Of a stretch of 64,000 bases of DNA, positions 37,073-46,183 are shown in pieces. Under the pieces are notes generated by a model, which saw only the letters and a list, made by a program, of their open reading frames with translations, was not told the origin of the DNA and made no database searches. The stretch is taken from the NCBI GenBank assembly GCA_024278855.1, contig JAJRSJ010000001.1, positions 1-64,000 of the forward strand, given 5' to 3'. This stretch comes from Alphaproteobacteria bacterium (lineage in GTDB: Bacteria > Pseudomonadota > Alphaproteobacteria > Caulobacterales > Maricaulaceae). The position numbers and the translations under genes are program-made. The stretch's first letter is position 1; every line of letters begins with the position of its first letter.

Positions 37073-38123
37073 GGGGCCATTCCGTTAGCAGTTCAGGGTC
37101 AAGATTGCGGTTACGCCATTTTAGCCGCCAACACAAGTGCGGCCCGGTTGAACGCCCGGTCGAACCAACCGCGCCAATTTTCTGGCCGCGTTTGACCTCT
37201 TGGCCCGGCTTTACATTTATACCGCTCATATGCAGATACATGGAGATCAAACCCTGACCGTGGTCAATTAGCACCATTTGCCCTTCAAAATACAGATCAT
37301 CATCGGCCAAACTCACCACCCCGTCAGCAGGCGCATAAATCGGCGTGCCGGTCGGCGCGGCAATATCAACCCCGTAATGGGGTTTCTTGGGTTCGCCGTT
37401 AAGGATACGCTGCGCACCAAACGGTGAAGTTTTGATGAAATCTTTAAGCGGATATGTAAAACCATCCTTGAACCACAAGGTCTGCTGACGCGAGGCAAAG
37501 CCTTGTTTTTTGCGTTTGGACGAAGACCGGATATGCGCCACTTGCTTGTCGCTAAAGGTGGAAACCTGGCTAGGTGGCAGGCCGTCTATGCGCGAGATGG
37601 TGTATTTGCGGGGGGAGAGTAACATTGGGTGAAACGCAGGAATTTCTTCGAGGTTACGGGGATTAGAAACAGATAAGGAAACATCTAAATCATCTCTGTC
37701 AAATCCAATTAAAACTCTGCCGCTTTCCTCTGCGACCGTTTTGAAGGATTGTCTTTTTTTATTTTTAAAGCGAATAACTTCAACAACTGCTCCCGGCTCA
37801 GTTTGACAAAGCACTAGCCCACCTTGCGCAAACACACCTTTGCAGACGATTGGTGTATTTGGTTCATTTGGAGCGGGCGGTGTTGCTCTACTTTCAACCT
37901 GCCCGCAGGCAGCCAAGAATACTAGGAATAGTGCGCCCAATAACCACCTTACCCCCTCACCTTGTTCCTCTCCCCACAGGAGAGGAGACGTTGCCTTGTC
38001 TGTCTGTGATTTCCCGAAAAATTTGTGATAGTTTGGCAAACTTAGCCTCTCCCATTTTTGTTTGAGGGGGAAGAGGCGCGCGACAGCGGGTGAGGGGATG
38101 GGATGTCGAGGTTGTTCGCTCAT
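37065..38123 (-). CDS. M23-family peptidase (LytM-like) with palindromic element translated in its N-terminus
   Basis: PHYGVDIAAPTGTPIYAPADGVVSLAD, VLIDHGQGLISMYLHMSGINVKPGQEVKRGQKIGAVGSTGRSTGPHLCWRL; lipobox FLVFLAACGQ. Confidence 0.9.
   Translation of the reverse strand: MSEQPRHPIPSPAVARLFPLKQKWERLSLPNYHKFFGKSQTDKATSPLLWGEEQGEGVRWLLGALFLVFLAACGQVESRATPPAPNEPNTPIVCKGVFAQGGLVLCQTEPGAVVEVIRFKNKKRQSFKTVAEESGRVLIGFDRDDLDVSLSVSNPRNLEEIPAFHPMLLSPRKYTISRIDGLPPSQVSTFSDKQVAHIRSSSKRKKQGFASRQQTLWFKDGFTYPLKDFIKTSPFGAQRILNGEPKKPHYGVDIAAPTGTPIYAPADGVVSLADDDLYFEGQMVLIDHGQGLISMYLHMSGINVKPGQEVKRGQKIGAVGSTGRSTGPHLCWRLKWRNRNLDPELLTEWPHD
37951..38099. repeat. Palindromic element inside the M23 peptidase ORF
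   Basis: Outer arms accccctcacc / gggtgagggg; inner hairpin cctctccccacaggagagg; frame stays open through it. Confidence 0.65.
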
Positions 38124-38128
38124 GCCGC

Positions 38129-38338
38129 TCAAGACCCACTCTCCAGCCTGCGTTTCAGACTGGCGTTTGCGTCCACATAGGCTTCTTGCAAATCGTCGTT
38201 CCAGTATTTTAGATCTTCCAAGGGGATACGCTTGTCGGTTACGGCGCACAGGACGTAACTGCCAGATTCCAGGATCAGGTAATCCGATGAGCCGTAGCTG
38301 AGTTTTGCTTCACGGTTTGGGTTGGTAAAATTTAACAT
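38129..38338 (-). CDS. DUF2093 family protein
   Basis: REAKLSYGSSDYLILESGSYVLCAVTDKRIPLEDLKYWNDDLQEAYVD. Confidence 0.85.
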   Translation of the reverse strand: MLNFTNPNREAKLSYGSSDYLILESGSYVLCAVTDKRIPLEDLKYWNDDLQEAYVDANASLKRRLESGS

Positions 38339-38367
38339 GGGGGCTTTCTATACCAGTTTGCGGGAAA

Positions 38368-39783
38368 TCAAAAGAGGTCACCCTGTATATTTTTGGGTTT
38401 TTGCGCAGGTTTTTTTGTGCGGCGTTTCGGCTTGCCGTCAATCACGGCGGCGCGTTTACCGTCTGTAAATGTCAGGCCAACACTTTGCCCGGTTTTTAGT
38501 GGTTTGCCCTTGCGAATAATTTTCCCGTCCATATCCGTGACTAGCGCATAACCGCGCTCTAACACGCCTTGATAGGAATAAGCGTCCAGCAATTTCCCGG
38601 CCCCGCCCAAACGGTCACGGGATCGTTGCAAGCGCCGCCCCATAGACAAGAACGCTTCACGGGAAACATTTTTCAAAATATCGCTCTTGCGGGCTATATC
38701 GCGTGTGAGCGCACCCGGCCGTAATCTTACCGCCGCCGCCCGTAAATTACTGGCATGGGCTTTTCTGCCAATGTCCAATGACGGTAACAACCGCCCAACC
38801 ACCAGATCAAATCTTTGGCGCGGCGCGGCCAATACCGCATCCAGTTTTGGCAGTTTCGCCGCCGCAAAGCCCAGTTTTTTGCGCTCAACATTTCGAGTAA
38901 GCCCGCGCTTGAGCCTAAGGCCCAAATCTTCCACCGTGTCCATAAGTTCGGCGCGAACCGGCACGGCAATTTCTGCTGCGCCCGTGGGGGTCGGGGCGCG
39001 GTGGTCGGCCACATAATCTATTAGCGTCCAATCAGTTTCATGTCCAACCGCCGAAATAATCGGGATGCCCGACGCAAAGGCGGCACGCACGACATTTTCT
39101 TCATTAAAACACCAAAGATCTTCAATGGAGCCGCCGCCCCGTGCCACGATGATCACGTCCGGGCGCGGCAGGCTGTCCGTCTCGTTATAATTGTTAACCC
39201 CGGTGATGGCCCCGGAGATTTGCGCCGCCGCCTTGTCACCCTGCCCCAGCACGGGCCAGACTAGAACCCGCATCGGGAAGCGGTCTTCCACCCGGTGTAA
39301 AATATCGCGGATAACCGCACCCGTAGGTGATGTGATGACCCCGATAGTTTGCGGTAAATATGGGAGTCCTTGTTTGTGTTCGTCCGCGAACAAACCTTCC
39401 GCCGCCAGCATTTTCTTGCGCTTTTCCAAAAGCGCCATGAGCGCACCAACCCCGGCGGGCTCCAACTTGTCTATGACCAATTGATATTGGGAGCGGCCAG
39501 GATAGGTGGTCAATTTGCCCTCGACCACCACTTCCATGCCTTCTTCGGGGCGCACGGACAGACGCGAGACCGAGCCTTTCCACATGATAGATGCGATAAC
39601 CGCCTTGTCGTCCTTAATGTCCACATACATATGCCCGGATTTGGCGATCACCACCCGGCCAAGTTCCCCGCGCACCCGCACGCGGCCAAAGGTATCCTCT
39701 ATCTTGCGTTTGAGCGAAAACGCTAGTTCGGAGACGGAATATTCATGGGCGTTGCTTGGCGCATTAGTTACTACATTGTTCAT
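38368..39783 (-). CDS. xseA: Exodeoxyribonuclease VII large subunit
   Basis: EYSVSELAFSLKRKIEDTFGRVRVRGELGR, IGVITSPTGAVIRDILHRVEDRFP, VIIVARGGGSIEDLWCFNEE. Confidence 0.96.
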   Translation of the reverse strand: MNNVVTNAPSNAHEYSVSELAFSLKRKIEDTFGRVRVRGELGRVVIAKSGHMYVDIKDDKAVIASIMWKGSVSRLSVRPEEGMEVVVEGKLTTYPGRSQYQLVIDKLEPAGVGALMALLEKRKKMLAAEGLFADEHKQGLPYLPQTIGVITSPTGAVIRDILHRVEDRFPMRVLVWPVLGQGDKAAAQISGAITGVNNYNETDSLPRPDVIIVARGGGSIEDLWCFNEENVVRAAFASGIPIISAVGHETDWTLIDYVADHRAPTPTGAAEIAVPVRAELMDTVEDLGLRLKRGLTRNVERKKLGFAAAKLPKLDAVLAAPRQRFDLVVGRLLPSLDIGRKAHASNLRAAAVRLRPGALTRDIARKSDILKNVSREAFLSMGRRLQRSRDRLGGAGKLLDAYSYQGVLERGYALVTDMDGKIIRKGKPLKTGQSVGLTFTDGKRAAVIDGKPKRRTKKPAQKPKNIQGDLF

Positions 39784-39856
39784 GTTTACTCTTGTGGGCC
39801 ATTGAGCCATAAGTGTCAAAAATTTTGTACGAAAAATACGTAATGGAAAATATGCT

Positions 39857-41146
39857 ATGAAAGTTCTTCTTATCGGCAGTGGCGGACGTGAACATGCTCT
39901 GGCCTGGAAACTATCCCAAAGCCCTTTGTGCGAACAGCTAATTTGTGCGCCGGGCAATGCCGGGATTTGCGAAATTGCTGATTGCGTGAATATTGCAGCG
40001 GACGATATTGTTGGCCTAGTAGATTTTGCACTCAGCGAAGCGGTGAATTTTGTTGTGGTTGGGCCAGAAGTTCCGTTGGCGCTCGGGTTGGTGGACAAAT
40101 TGTTGGGCAATGGTGTGGCCGTATTCGGGCCAAGCGCACAGGCCGCAATGCTAGAAAGCTCCAAGGCATTTACCAAAGATTTTTGTACCCGCCACAACAT
40201 ACCGACGGCCAAATATGATGTGTTCACTAACCTGAATGATGCCAAAACTTATCTCGGCGAAATGTCTGCACCCTATGTGATCAAGGCGGACGGGTTGGCG
40301 GCGGGTAAAGGCGTGGTGATAGCAGGGACGAAGATTGAGGCAGAGACGGAATTGGGTGAATTCTTTTCAGGAAAATTCGGGGAGGCGGGCGCTTGTATAG
40401 TCATAGAAGAATTTATGAGCGGCCACGAGATTTCGTTTTTTGCTCTGGCGGACGGTAAAACGGTTTTACCTTTGTGTGAGGCCCAGGATCACAAGCGGGC
40501 ATTTGACGGCGACCTTGGCCCCAATACGGGCGGCATGGGGGCTTATTCGCCAGTACCAGGATTTGATGGGCCGGGGTTTGCGGACACCGCCCGCATCATG
40601 GACGAAATCCTGATCCTGACAGTGCGCGGCATGGCAGCAGAGGGCAATCCTTTTACGGGCGTATTGTTCGCGGGTTTGATGATGACGACCACGGGTCCGA
40701 AGCTGATTGAATACAATGTCCGTTTTGGTGACCCGGAATGTCAGGTATTGATGCGCCGCATGGAAACGGATTTACTAGAGTTGATGGTTTTGGCCGCCAA
40801 GGGTAGATTGGCCGATGCTAAAACGGTTCAGTGGCACAAAAACAGTGTGGTCAATGTGGTCATGGCGGCCCAAGGGTATCCGGGGTCTTATGAAAAAGGC
40901 GAACCTATAAAAGGCACGGATGCGGCAGACATGATGGACGGCGTTAAAGTCTTTCACGCAGGAACGGTACGCGGGGACGCAGGCCTGCTACAATCTGCGG
41001 GCGGGCGGGTGCTTAACATCACCGCCCAAGGCAAGACCATAGAACAAGCCGTGGCCCGTGCCTATGCTGCTATTGACGATGCAATAATTTGGCCCGGCGG
41101 TTTTGTGCGCAGGGACATAGCCAAACAAGCTTTAACAGAAGACTGA
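39857..41146 (+). CDS. purD: Phosphoribosylamine-glycine ligase
   Basis: MKVLLIGSGGREHALAWKLSQSP, YVIKADGLAAGKGVVIA, NVRFGDPECQ. Confidence 0.97.
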   Translation: MKVLLIGSGGREHALAWKLSQSPLCEQLICAPGNAGICEIADCVNIAADDIVGLVDFALSEAVNFVVVGPEVPLALGLVDKLLGNGVAVFGPSAQAAMLESSKAFTKDFCTRHNIPTAKYDVFTNLNDAKTYLGEMSAPYVIKADGLAAGKGVVIAGTKIEAETELGEFFSGKFGEAGACIVIEEFMSGHEISFFALADGKTVLPLCEAQDHKRAFDGDLGPNTGGMGAYSPVPGFDGPGFADTARIMDEILILTVRGMAAEGNPFTGVLFAGLMMTTTGPKLIEYNVRFGDPECQVLMRRMETDLLELMVLAAKGRLADAKTVQWHKNSVVNVVMAAQGYPGSYEKGEPIKGTDAADMMDGVKVFHAGTVRGDAGLLQSAGGRVLNITAQGKTIEQAVARAYAAIDDAIIWPGGFVRRDIAKQALTED

Positions 41147-41161
41147 AAACGGGAGACTGAA

Positions 41162-42475
41162 ATGAAAAAACTAAAAACACTCTTATTGGCAGGATTGGCC
41201 ATGCTGACAGGATTGACCTATACTGGCAACGCATTTGCTCAGGGCAACGGCGAAAAACCGCGCACCATCATTCATGCAGCCCATGTTTTGGCGCAACCCG
41301 GAAAAGCGCCCCTACATCAACAAAGCATTTATATTAGCGGTAATAAAATTGAAAAAATCGTGGCGGGCTATCAGCTCGCCAAAGGCGCACACATCATTGA
41401 CCTTACGGACAGTTTTGTCCTGCCCGGCCTCATCGACAGTCATGTGCATTTACGCATGGAGTATAACCCTAATATCCGCCTCGATGTTGTCACAAAACGC
41501 TCTGGCGATACCGCTTATGACGCTCTGGTTAATGGGCGCAAAACCCTGATGGCCGGGTTTACATCCGTGCAAGATGTGGGCGGCCCGGAAGAAATCTTCG
41601 CCCTGCGCGATGCCGTAAATGCAGGCAAGGTGGCGGGGCCGCGTATCCGCGCATCCGGCCCGTCTATATCGCCAACCGGCGGTCACGGCGACATGCACGG
41701 CTACCGGCAAAATGTGTTGGATGCTTTCCACCGCCCCACGATTTGCGACGGGCCTGCGGATTGTCGCCGGGCAACCCGGGCGGTCATAAAAATGGGGGCA
41801 GATGTGGTTAAAATCACCGCTACGGGCGGAGTATTATCCAACACGTCTGCGGGCACAGAACAGCAATTTTTCAATGACGAGCTTAAAGCCACCACCGAGG
41901 CGGCCGCCAAAATGGGCCGCAAAGTTACGGCCCATGCCCACGGTAAAACCGGCATAGATAGCGCTCTCAAAAACGGGGTGAAGTCTATTGAACACGGTAC
42001 ATATCTGGACACAGAGACCGCCAAATTGTTCAAAAAACATGATGCGGTTTTGGTACCGACGGTTCTGGCGGGCATGACCGTAGTGGATTGGGCCAAGAAC
42101 ACAAATTGGTTGCCGCCTGCCTCCAGAGCCAAAGCCCTCAAGGTCGGCCCGCAAATGCAAGACATGTTGAGAACCGCTTACGAAAACGGCGTCACAATTG
42201 CTTTTGGCACGGATACAGGTGTCTCGCAACACGGCAAAAATGCCCGCGAATTTGGCTATATGGTCGAGGCCGGCATGAGCGAAATGGCGGCGATTAAATC
42301 CGCGACAATAATTGCGGCCAAGCATTTGGAAATGGGCGATAAAATCGGCTCAATAGAATCGGGAAAATTTGCAGATATTATAGCGGTAGGCGGTAACCCG
42401 CTGACCAATATCGAAGAGCTATACGACGTAGATTTCGTCATGAAAAACGGGGTTGTTTATAAGGGCGGGGAATAG
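41162..42475 (+). CDS. Secreted amidohydrolase family protein
   Basis: Signal peptide; LPGLIDSHVHL, ITATGGVLS, AHAHGKTGIDSALKNGVKSIEHGT, AFGTDTG. Confidence 0.9.
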   Translation: MKKLKTLLLAGLAMLTGLTYTGNAFAQGNGEKPRTIIHAAHVLAQPGKAPLHQQSIYISGNKIEKIVAGYQLAKGAHIIDLTDSFVLPGLIDSHVHLRMEYNPNIRLDVVTKRSGDTAYDALVNGRKTLMAGFTSVQDVGGPEEIFALRDAVNAGKVAGPRIRASGPSISPTGGHGDMHGYRQNVLDAFHRPTICDGPADCRRATRAVIKMGADVVKITATGGVLSNTSAGTEQQFFNDELKATTEAAAKMGRKVTAHAHGKTGIDSALKNGVKSIEHGTYLDTETAKLFKKHDAVLVPTVLAGMTVVDWAKNTNWLPPASRAKALKVGPQMQDMLRTAYENGVTIAFGTDTGVSQHGKNAREFGYMVEAGMSEMAAIKSATIIAAKHLEMGDKIGSIESGKFADIIAVGGNPLTNIEELYDVDFVMKNGVVYKGGE

Positions 42476-42511
42476 GGTTTAGAAAATTTATTTTTTTTGC
42501 AATCTCTACCG

Positions 42512-42607
42512 CCCGCTCACCCCTGCGTATGCAGGGACCCATCACCGGACTATCGGAGAATTCCGTGAACCCAGAGATGGATATCTGCATACGCAGGTAT
42601 GAGCGGG
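42512..42607. repeat. Inverted-repeat (REP/MITE-like) element
   Basis: Arms cccgctcacccctgcgtatgcag and ctgcatacgcaggtatgagcggg. Confidence 0.7.
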
Positions 42608-42734
42608 TGGTGTGGGTGATTTTTGGTGAACGCTACCAAACTTCGGGTATGAATCTACGCGTAAGATTTAGGCCGGAGTACATAGCTTGCTTCTTGTATA
42701 GAAGTGCATAAATTGGGGAAGGAGACCCATATAT

Positions 42735-43211
42735 TTACCTCTTACCACCATCAATTATTTTTAAAAATGGTTTTTTAGGTTTAGGCTGAGCTTCCGTTTT
42801 TGGCTCCTCCGTTTCATCATGCATATCGTCTTCTATGTGGCGGACGCGGGGTTTGTAATTTGATTTGTTTTTAAAGCTTGAGCGCCATTTTGGTTTGGCC
42901 GGGTCATCCCCCCGCGCTTGCTTGCCGCCGTCTCGTTTCAAGTCTCTTATTTTGCGGCGCATTTGCGCCAGGACTTGTTTTTGGCGGTTGGACAGGGCTT
43001 CAGAAAACCCGCCGAGGGACGGGTCAGCAAAGGCGGAGCCGTATTTATCAAGACGTTCATCAACGGACGCGATAAATTCGTCCTCCCAGTCGGTAATCTC
43101 GCCCAAGCTTTCCAGATCGGCGCGGGCTTTTTTCAGCTTGCGCTGGGCCGTGCGGGCTTTGCGAATGCGCGCCTTGTCGGCTTTTATTTTGGCTTTTTCT
43201 GCGTCGTCCAA
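42735..43211 (-). CDS. Conserved basic coiled-coil hypothetical protein
   Basis: MDDAEKAKIKADKARIRKARTAQRKLKKARADLESLGEITDWEDEF; uninterrupted ORF next to gapR. Confidence 0.6.
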   Translation of the reverse strand: MDDAEKAKIKADKARIRKARTAQRKLKKARADLESLGEITDWEDEFIASVDERLDKYGSAFADPSLGGFSEALSNRQKQVLAQMRRKIRDLKRDGGKQARGDDPAKPKWRSSFKNKSNYKPRVRHIEDDMHDETEEPKTEAQPKPKKPFLKIIDGGKR

Positions 43212-43223
43212 ATATACCGCCTA

Positions 43224-43499
43224 TCAACCGTCTATCGCGTCCATATAAAGTTCCAAAAGCGCGTCTTGCTCGGCCCGCTCATGGGCTTCGATTTTCCTAA
43301 GGGCAATGGTTTTGCGCACAATTTTTGTATCAAACCCGAAGGTCTTGGCCTCGGCGTAAACCTCGCGAATGTCCGCCACAAGCTCGGTTTTTTCGGCTTC
43401 CAGCCGTTCGATGCGGGCGATATATTGCTTCAGCTTTTCGCGGGTGGCTTCGCCCATGCTGTCGGCGCGTTGCTCATCTGTAATCATGTTGCTCTCCAA
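43224..43499 (-). CDS. gapR: GapR family (DUF2312) nucleoid-associated protein
   Basis: LKQYIARIERLEAEKTELVADIREVYAEAKTFGFDTKIVRKTIALRKIEAHERAEQDALLELYMDAI. Confidence 0.92.
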   Translation of the reverse strand: MESNMITDEQRADSMGEATREKLKQYIARIERLEAEKTELVADIREVYAEAKTFGFDTKIVRKTIALRKIEAHERAEQDALLELYMDAIDG

Positions 43500-43625
43500 A
43501 AATTAGGGAATTAAATTTGGGCAAGTTTAGGAATTAGAGCCCCGGCTTGCAAGTCAAACCATGGGAAATATTATAGATTGTTGTGGACGAAATTTACGCC
43601 TATACATAATGAAAAAGGAGCGGAC

Positions 43626-44807
43626 ATGAAAAAATTTGGAAAATGGGCAGTGCGCTTATTGGGCTTGGCTTTGATAGGTGGCGGTATTTATTTTTTCGTA
43701 ATCCTGCCCACCAGTGTTGACCGAAAAACCAATTTCGTGGAGCCCCACGCGCCTTATGTCGTCTCTGAACAAGCCAAAACCTTACATGCAGATATGCGGG
43801 TGGCTGATCTACATGCGGACACATTGTTGTGGAAGCGCAACCCGGTAAAACGCCAAAAACGAGGCCAGTCGGATTTTCCCCGCTTTCGCGAAGGCAGTGT
43901 CGCCTTGCAAGTATTTAGCACGGTGACCTTCGTACCCGGCGGTATGAATGCTACCGCCAACAAAATGGAAAACGACCGCATGGTGTTGTTGAGTGTGGCC
44001 CAAGCCTGGCCGCCGCGCACCTGGAACTCGATCTATGAGCGAGCCATATATCAGGCCGAGCGTCTGCACAAAGCTGAACAACAAGCCGGCGGTGATTTTG
44101 TCATTGCCCGCACCAAAACCGATCTGCGCAATGCCCTTAAACTCCGCACCCTGAACCGCGATATTGTCGTTGGTGTGCTAGCCACCGAAGGCGCACACCC
44201 GCTTGAGGGCAAGCTTGAAAATCTCGACAATCTCTACGACGCCGGGTTTCGCATGATCGGCTTGCAACACTTTTTTGACAACAAGCTCGGCGGTTCCCTG
44301 CACGGGGCAGAAAAAGGCGGGCTGACGCCGTTTGGGCAAGAGGTGGTCAAAAAAATCGTCGAAAAAGACATGATGATCGACGTGGCCCATTCTTCGCTCA
44401 AAGTGGTCGAGGATGTTTTGGCGCTTACGGATGCTCCCATGGTGGTTTCCCACACCGGAATCCTCGGCCTGTGCAACAATCCGGGGCGAAATATTCCCGA
44501 CCATTTGATGCAAAGAATAGCAGATCGCGGCGGCTTGATCGGGGTCGGGTATTGGGAAATGGCCGTATGTGATACCACACCGGACGGCATTGCCAAAATG
44601 CTGATCTATGGGGCGGAAAAGTTTGGCGTGGAAGCTATTGCCCTAGGTTCTGATTTTGACGGCGCGGTCACAACCCGGCTTGATACATCGGAATTGGTCG
44701 CCATTACGGATGCTCTGCTGCGCCGTGGCATGTCAGAACCAGATATCCGCAAGGTTATGGGCGAAAACCAAATTGCCTATTTCTTAAAATATTTACCAGA
44801 TGAATAA
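43626..44807 (+). CDS. Membrane dipeptidase (peptidase M19)
   Basis: RVADLHADTLLWKRNP, GLQHFFDNKLGGSLHG, MIDVAHSSLKVVEDVL, IALGSDFDGAV. Confidence 0.92.
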   Translation: MKKFGKWAVRLLGLALIGGGIYFFVILPTSVDRKTNFVEPHAPYVVSEQAKTLHADMRVADLHADTLLWKRNPVKRQKRGQSDFPRFREGSVALQVFSTVTFVPGGMNATANKMENDRMVLLSVAQAWPPRTWNSIYERAIYQAERLHKAEQQAGGDFVIARTKTDLRNALKLRTLNRDIVVGVLATEGAHPLEGKLENLDNLYDAGFRMIGLQHFFDNKLGGSLHGAEKGGLTPFGQEVVKKIVEKDMMIDVAHSSLKVVEDVLALTDAPMVVSHTGILGLCNNPGRNIPDHLMQRIADRGGLIGVGYWEMAVCDTTPDGIAKMLIYGAEKFGVEAIALGSDFDGAVTTRLDTSELVAITDALLRRGMSEPDIRKVMGENQIAYFLKYLPDE

Positions 44808-45084
44808 AGCAAATTGGGTTGTTTATATTATCCGGTGTACGGACGATACATTATACACGGGCATCACTAACGATTTGGACAAACGCCTACAAGCCCATGA
44901 CGGCGGTACAGGCGCTAAATATACCAAGAGCCGGGGGCCGGTTGAACTGGTTTATTTTGAATTGGCCGCTAACCGAAGCGCGTCTTTGAAGCGTGAACAT
45001 GCCATCAAGAAATTAAGCCGGGCGGAGAAACTGGATTTGATTGGGGGATTATCTTCTTCCTCCTTTATAAAAGGGAAGAATTAA
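44800..45084 (+). CDS. GIY-YIG nuclease superfamily protein (UPF0213-like)
   Basis: NWVVYIIRCTDDTLYTGITNDLDKRLQAHDGGTGAKYTKSRGPVELVYFE. Confidence 0.92.
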   Translation: MNKANWVVYIIRCTDDTLYTGITNDLDKRLQAHDGGTGAKYTKSRGPVELVYFELAANRSASLKREHAIKKLSRAEKLDLIGGLSSSSFIKGKN

Positions 45085-45788
45085 AGCGCCTTGCCTTTAG
45101 CACTGTCTTTTAGGCTTTCGACCCGTTCTTTAATTTGTTTGTGTTCGGGGTAGATTTTATTGGCTTGCTCATAGACCTCATACGCATCATCGCTACGGCC
45201 AAGTGTTTCCAGAATATTACCCAATGTCCATAGGGCGTAAAAATGCCGAGGCTCTAGGATCAATGCCTGGGTGGTGTCGGATACGGCACGGCTTAGATCT
45301 TGTTCCTGGGCCGCAAGCCGACCCGAGCGTGACCAAGCTTCCGCATATTCGGGTTGCAAGCGCAGCACATGATCATACATGCGTCTTGCCAATTTATTGT
45401 CACCCCGGTTTTGTGCGGCGATGCCCCGGTGCAAGAGAAAATCCACCGATGCACTACCGGACTGCAAAAATACCGCCCATATTTCTTCGGCGGTTAGTTT
45501 GGCCTCTTCCTCGTCCACTTCATATTTTAACTTGAGAAACAGGCTGTCTAACATCCTAACCCGGTCTTGCTCCGAGCGCACAGTCAAATCCTTACCGCCT
45601 TTGGGGGCTTGCTTTTTAGGCTCCACTTTAGGCGCAGGGGCTACGGGTGGTAAATCCGGTTGTTGGTTTGTTTCTTGGGCGAACGCAAATGGGGCAATAG
45701 AAAATGGGGCAGATGCTATGCTTGTGCTAAAAGCGAGCGCCAAAACAACAAAGAAAAAAATCCGGATCATAGGCACAAACTTAAGCAC
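45081..45788 (-). CDS. TPR-repeat protein with N-terminal hydrophobic leader
   Basis: LLHRGIAAQNRGDNKLARRMYDHVLRLQPEYAEAWSRSGRLAAQEQDLSRA. Confidence 0.82.
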   Translation of the reverse strand: MLKFVPMIRIFFFVVLALAFSTSIASAPFSIAPFAFAQETNQQPDLPPVAPAPKVEPKKQAPKGGKDLTVRSEQDRVRMLDSLFLKLKYEVDEEEAKLTAEEIWAVFLQSGSASVDFLLHRGIAAQNRGDNKLARRMYDHVLRLQPEYAEAWSRSGRLAAQEQDLSRAVSDTTQALILEPRHFYALWTLGNILETLGRSDDAYEVYEQANKIYPEHKQIKERVESLKDSAKGKAL

Positions 45789-45867
45789 CTTGGGTGATTT
45801 CGCAAGGGGCAGGTTGAGAATATGAACGGATTGTCAGATAGGGCTGTAGATATAGCCTTGATACTTG

Positions 45868-45993
45868 TTAACCTTGGCGGGCTTTAAAGCGCGGGTCGGT
45901 CTTGTTGATAACATAGAGACGACCTTTACGGCGGACAATTTTGCAGTCGCGGTGGCGGGTTTTCAAGGATTTCAAAGAAGAGCGGACTTTCAT
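45868..45993 (-). CDS. rpmJ: 50S ribosomal protein L36 (41 aa; below the ORF-track cutoff)
   Basis: Translates as [41 protein letters not shown]. Confidence 0.95.
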   Translation of the reverse strand: MKVRSSLKSLKTRHRDCKIVRRKGRLYVINKTDPRFKARQG

Positions 45994-46183
45994 GATCTTA
46001 CCTAATTTATTTGGCCATATTATGCACATATTATGTACAGGAGCCCAGTATGAGCCCAGTTGAATTTGAGGCCGGAACCTAGTGGCGGAAAATGCCTAAG
46101 TCAAGCAGGTTTTGCGGATGTTTTTACAGCTATTTAACAGGTAAGTTCTGGTCAAACTCCGTTAAGGCGGCTAGCTTGTTTGC

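Noticed and set aside
39783-40245. N-terminal 154-aa extension of the xseA ORF
   Set aside because: It runs antisense into purD; the conserved protein starts at MNNVVTNAPSNAHEYSVSEL (39783).
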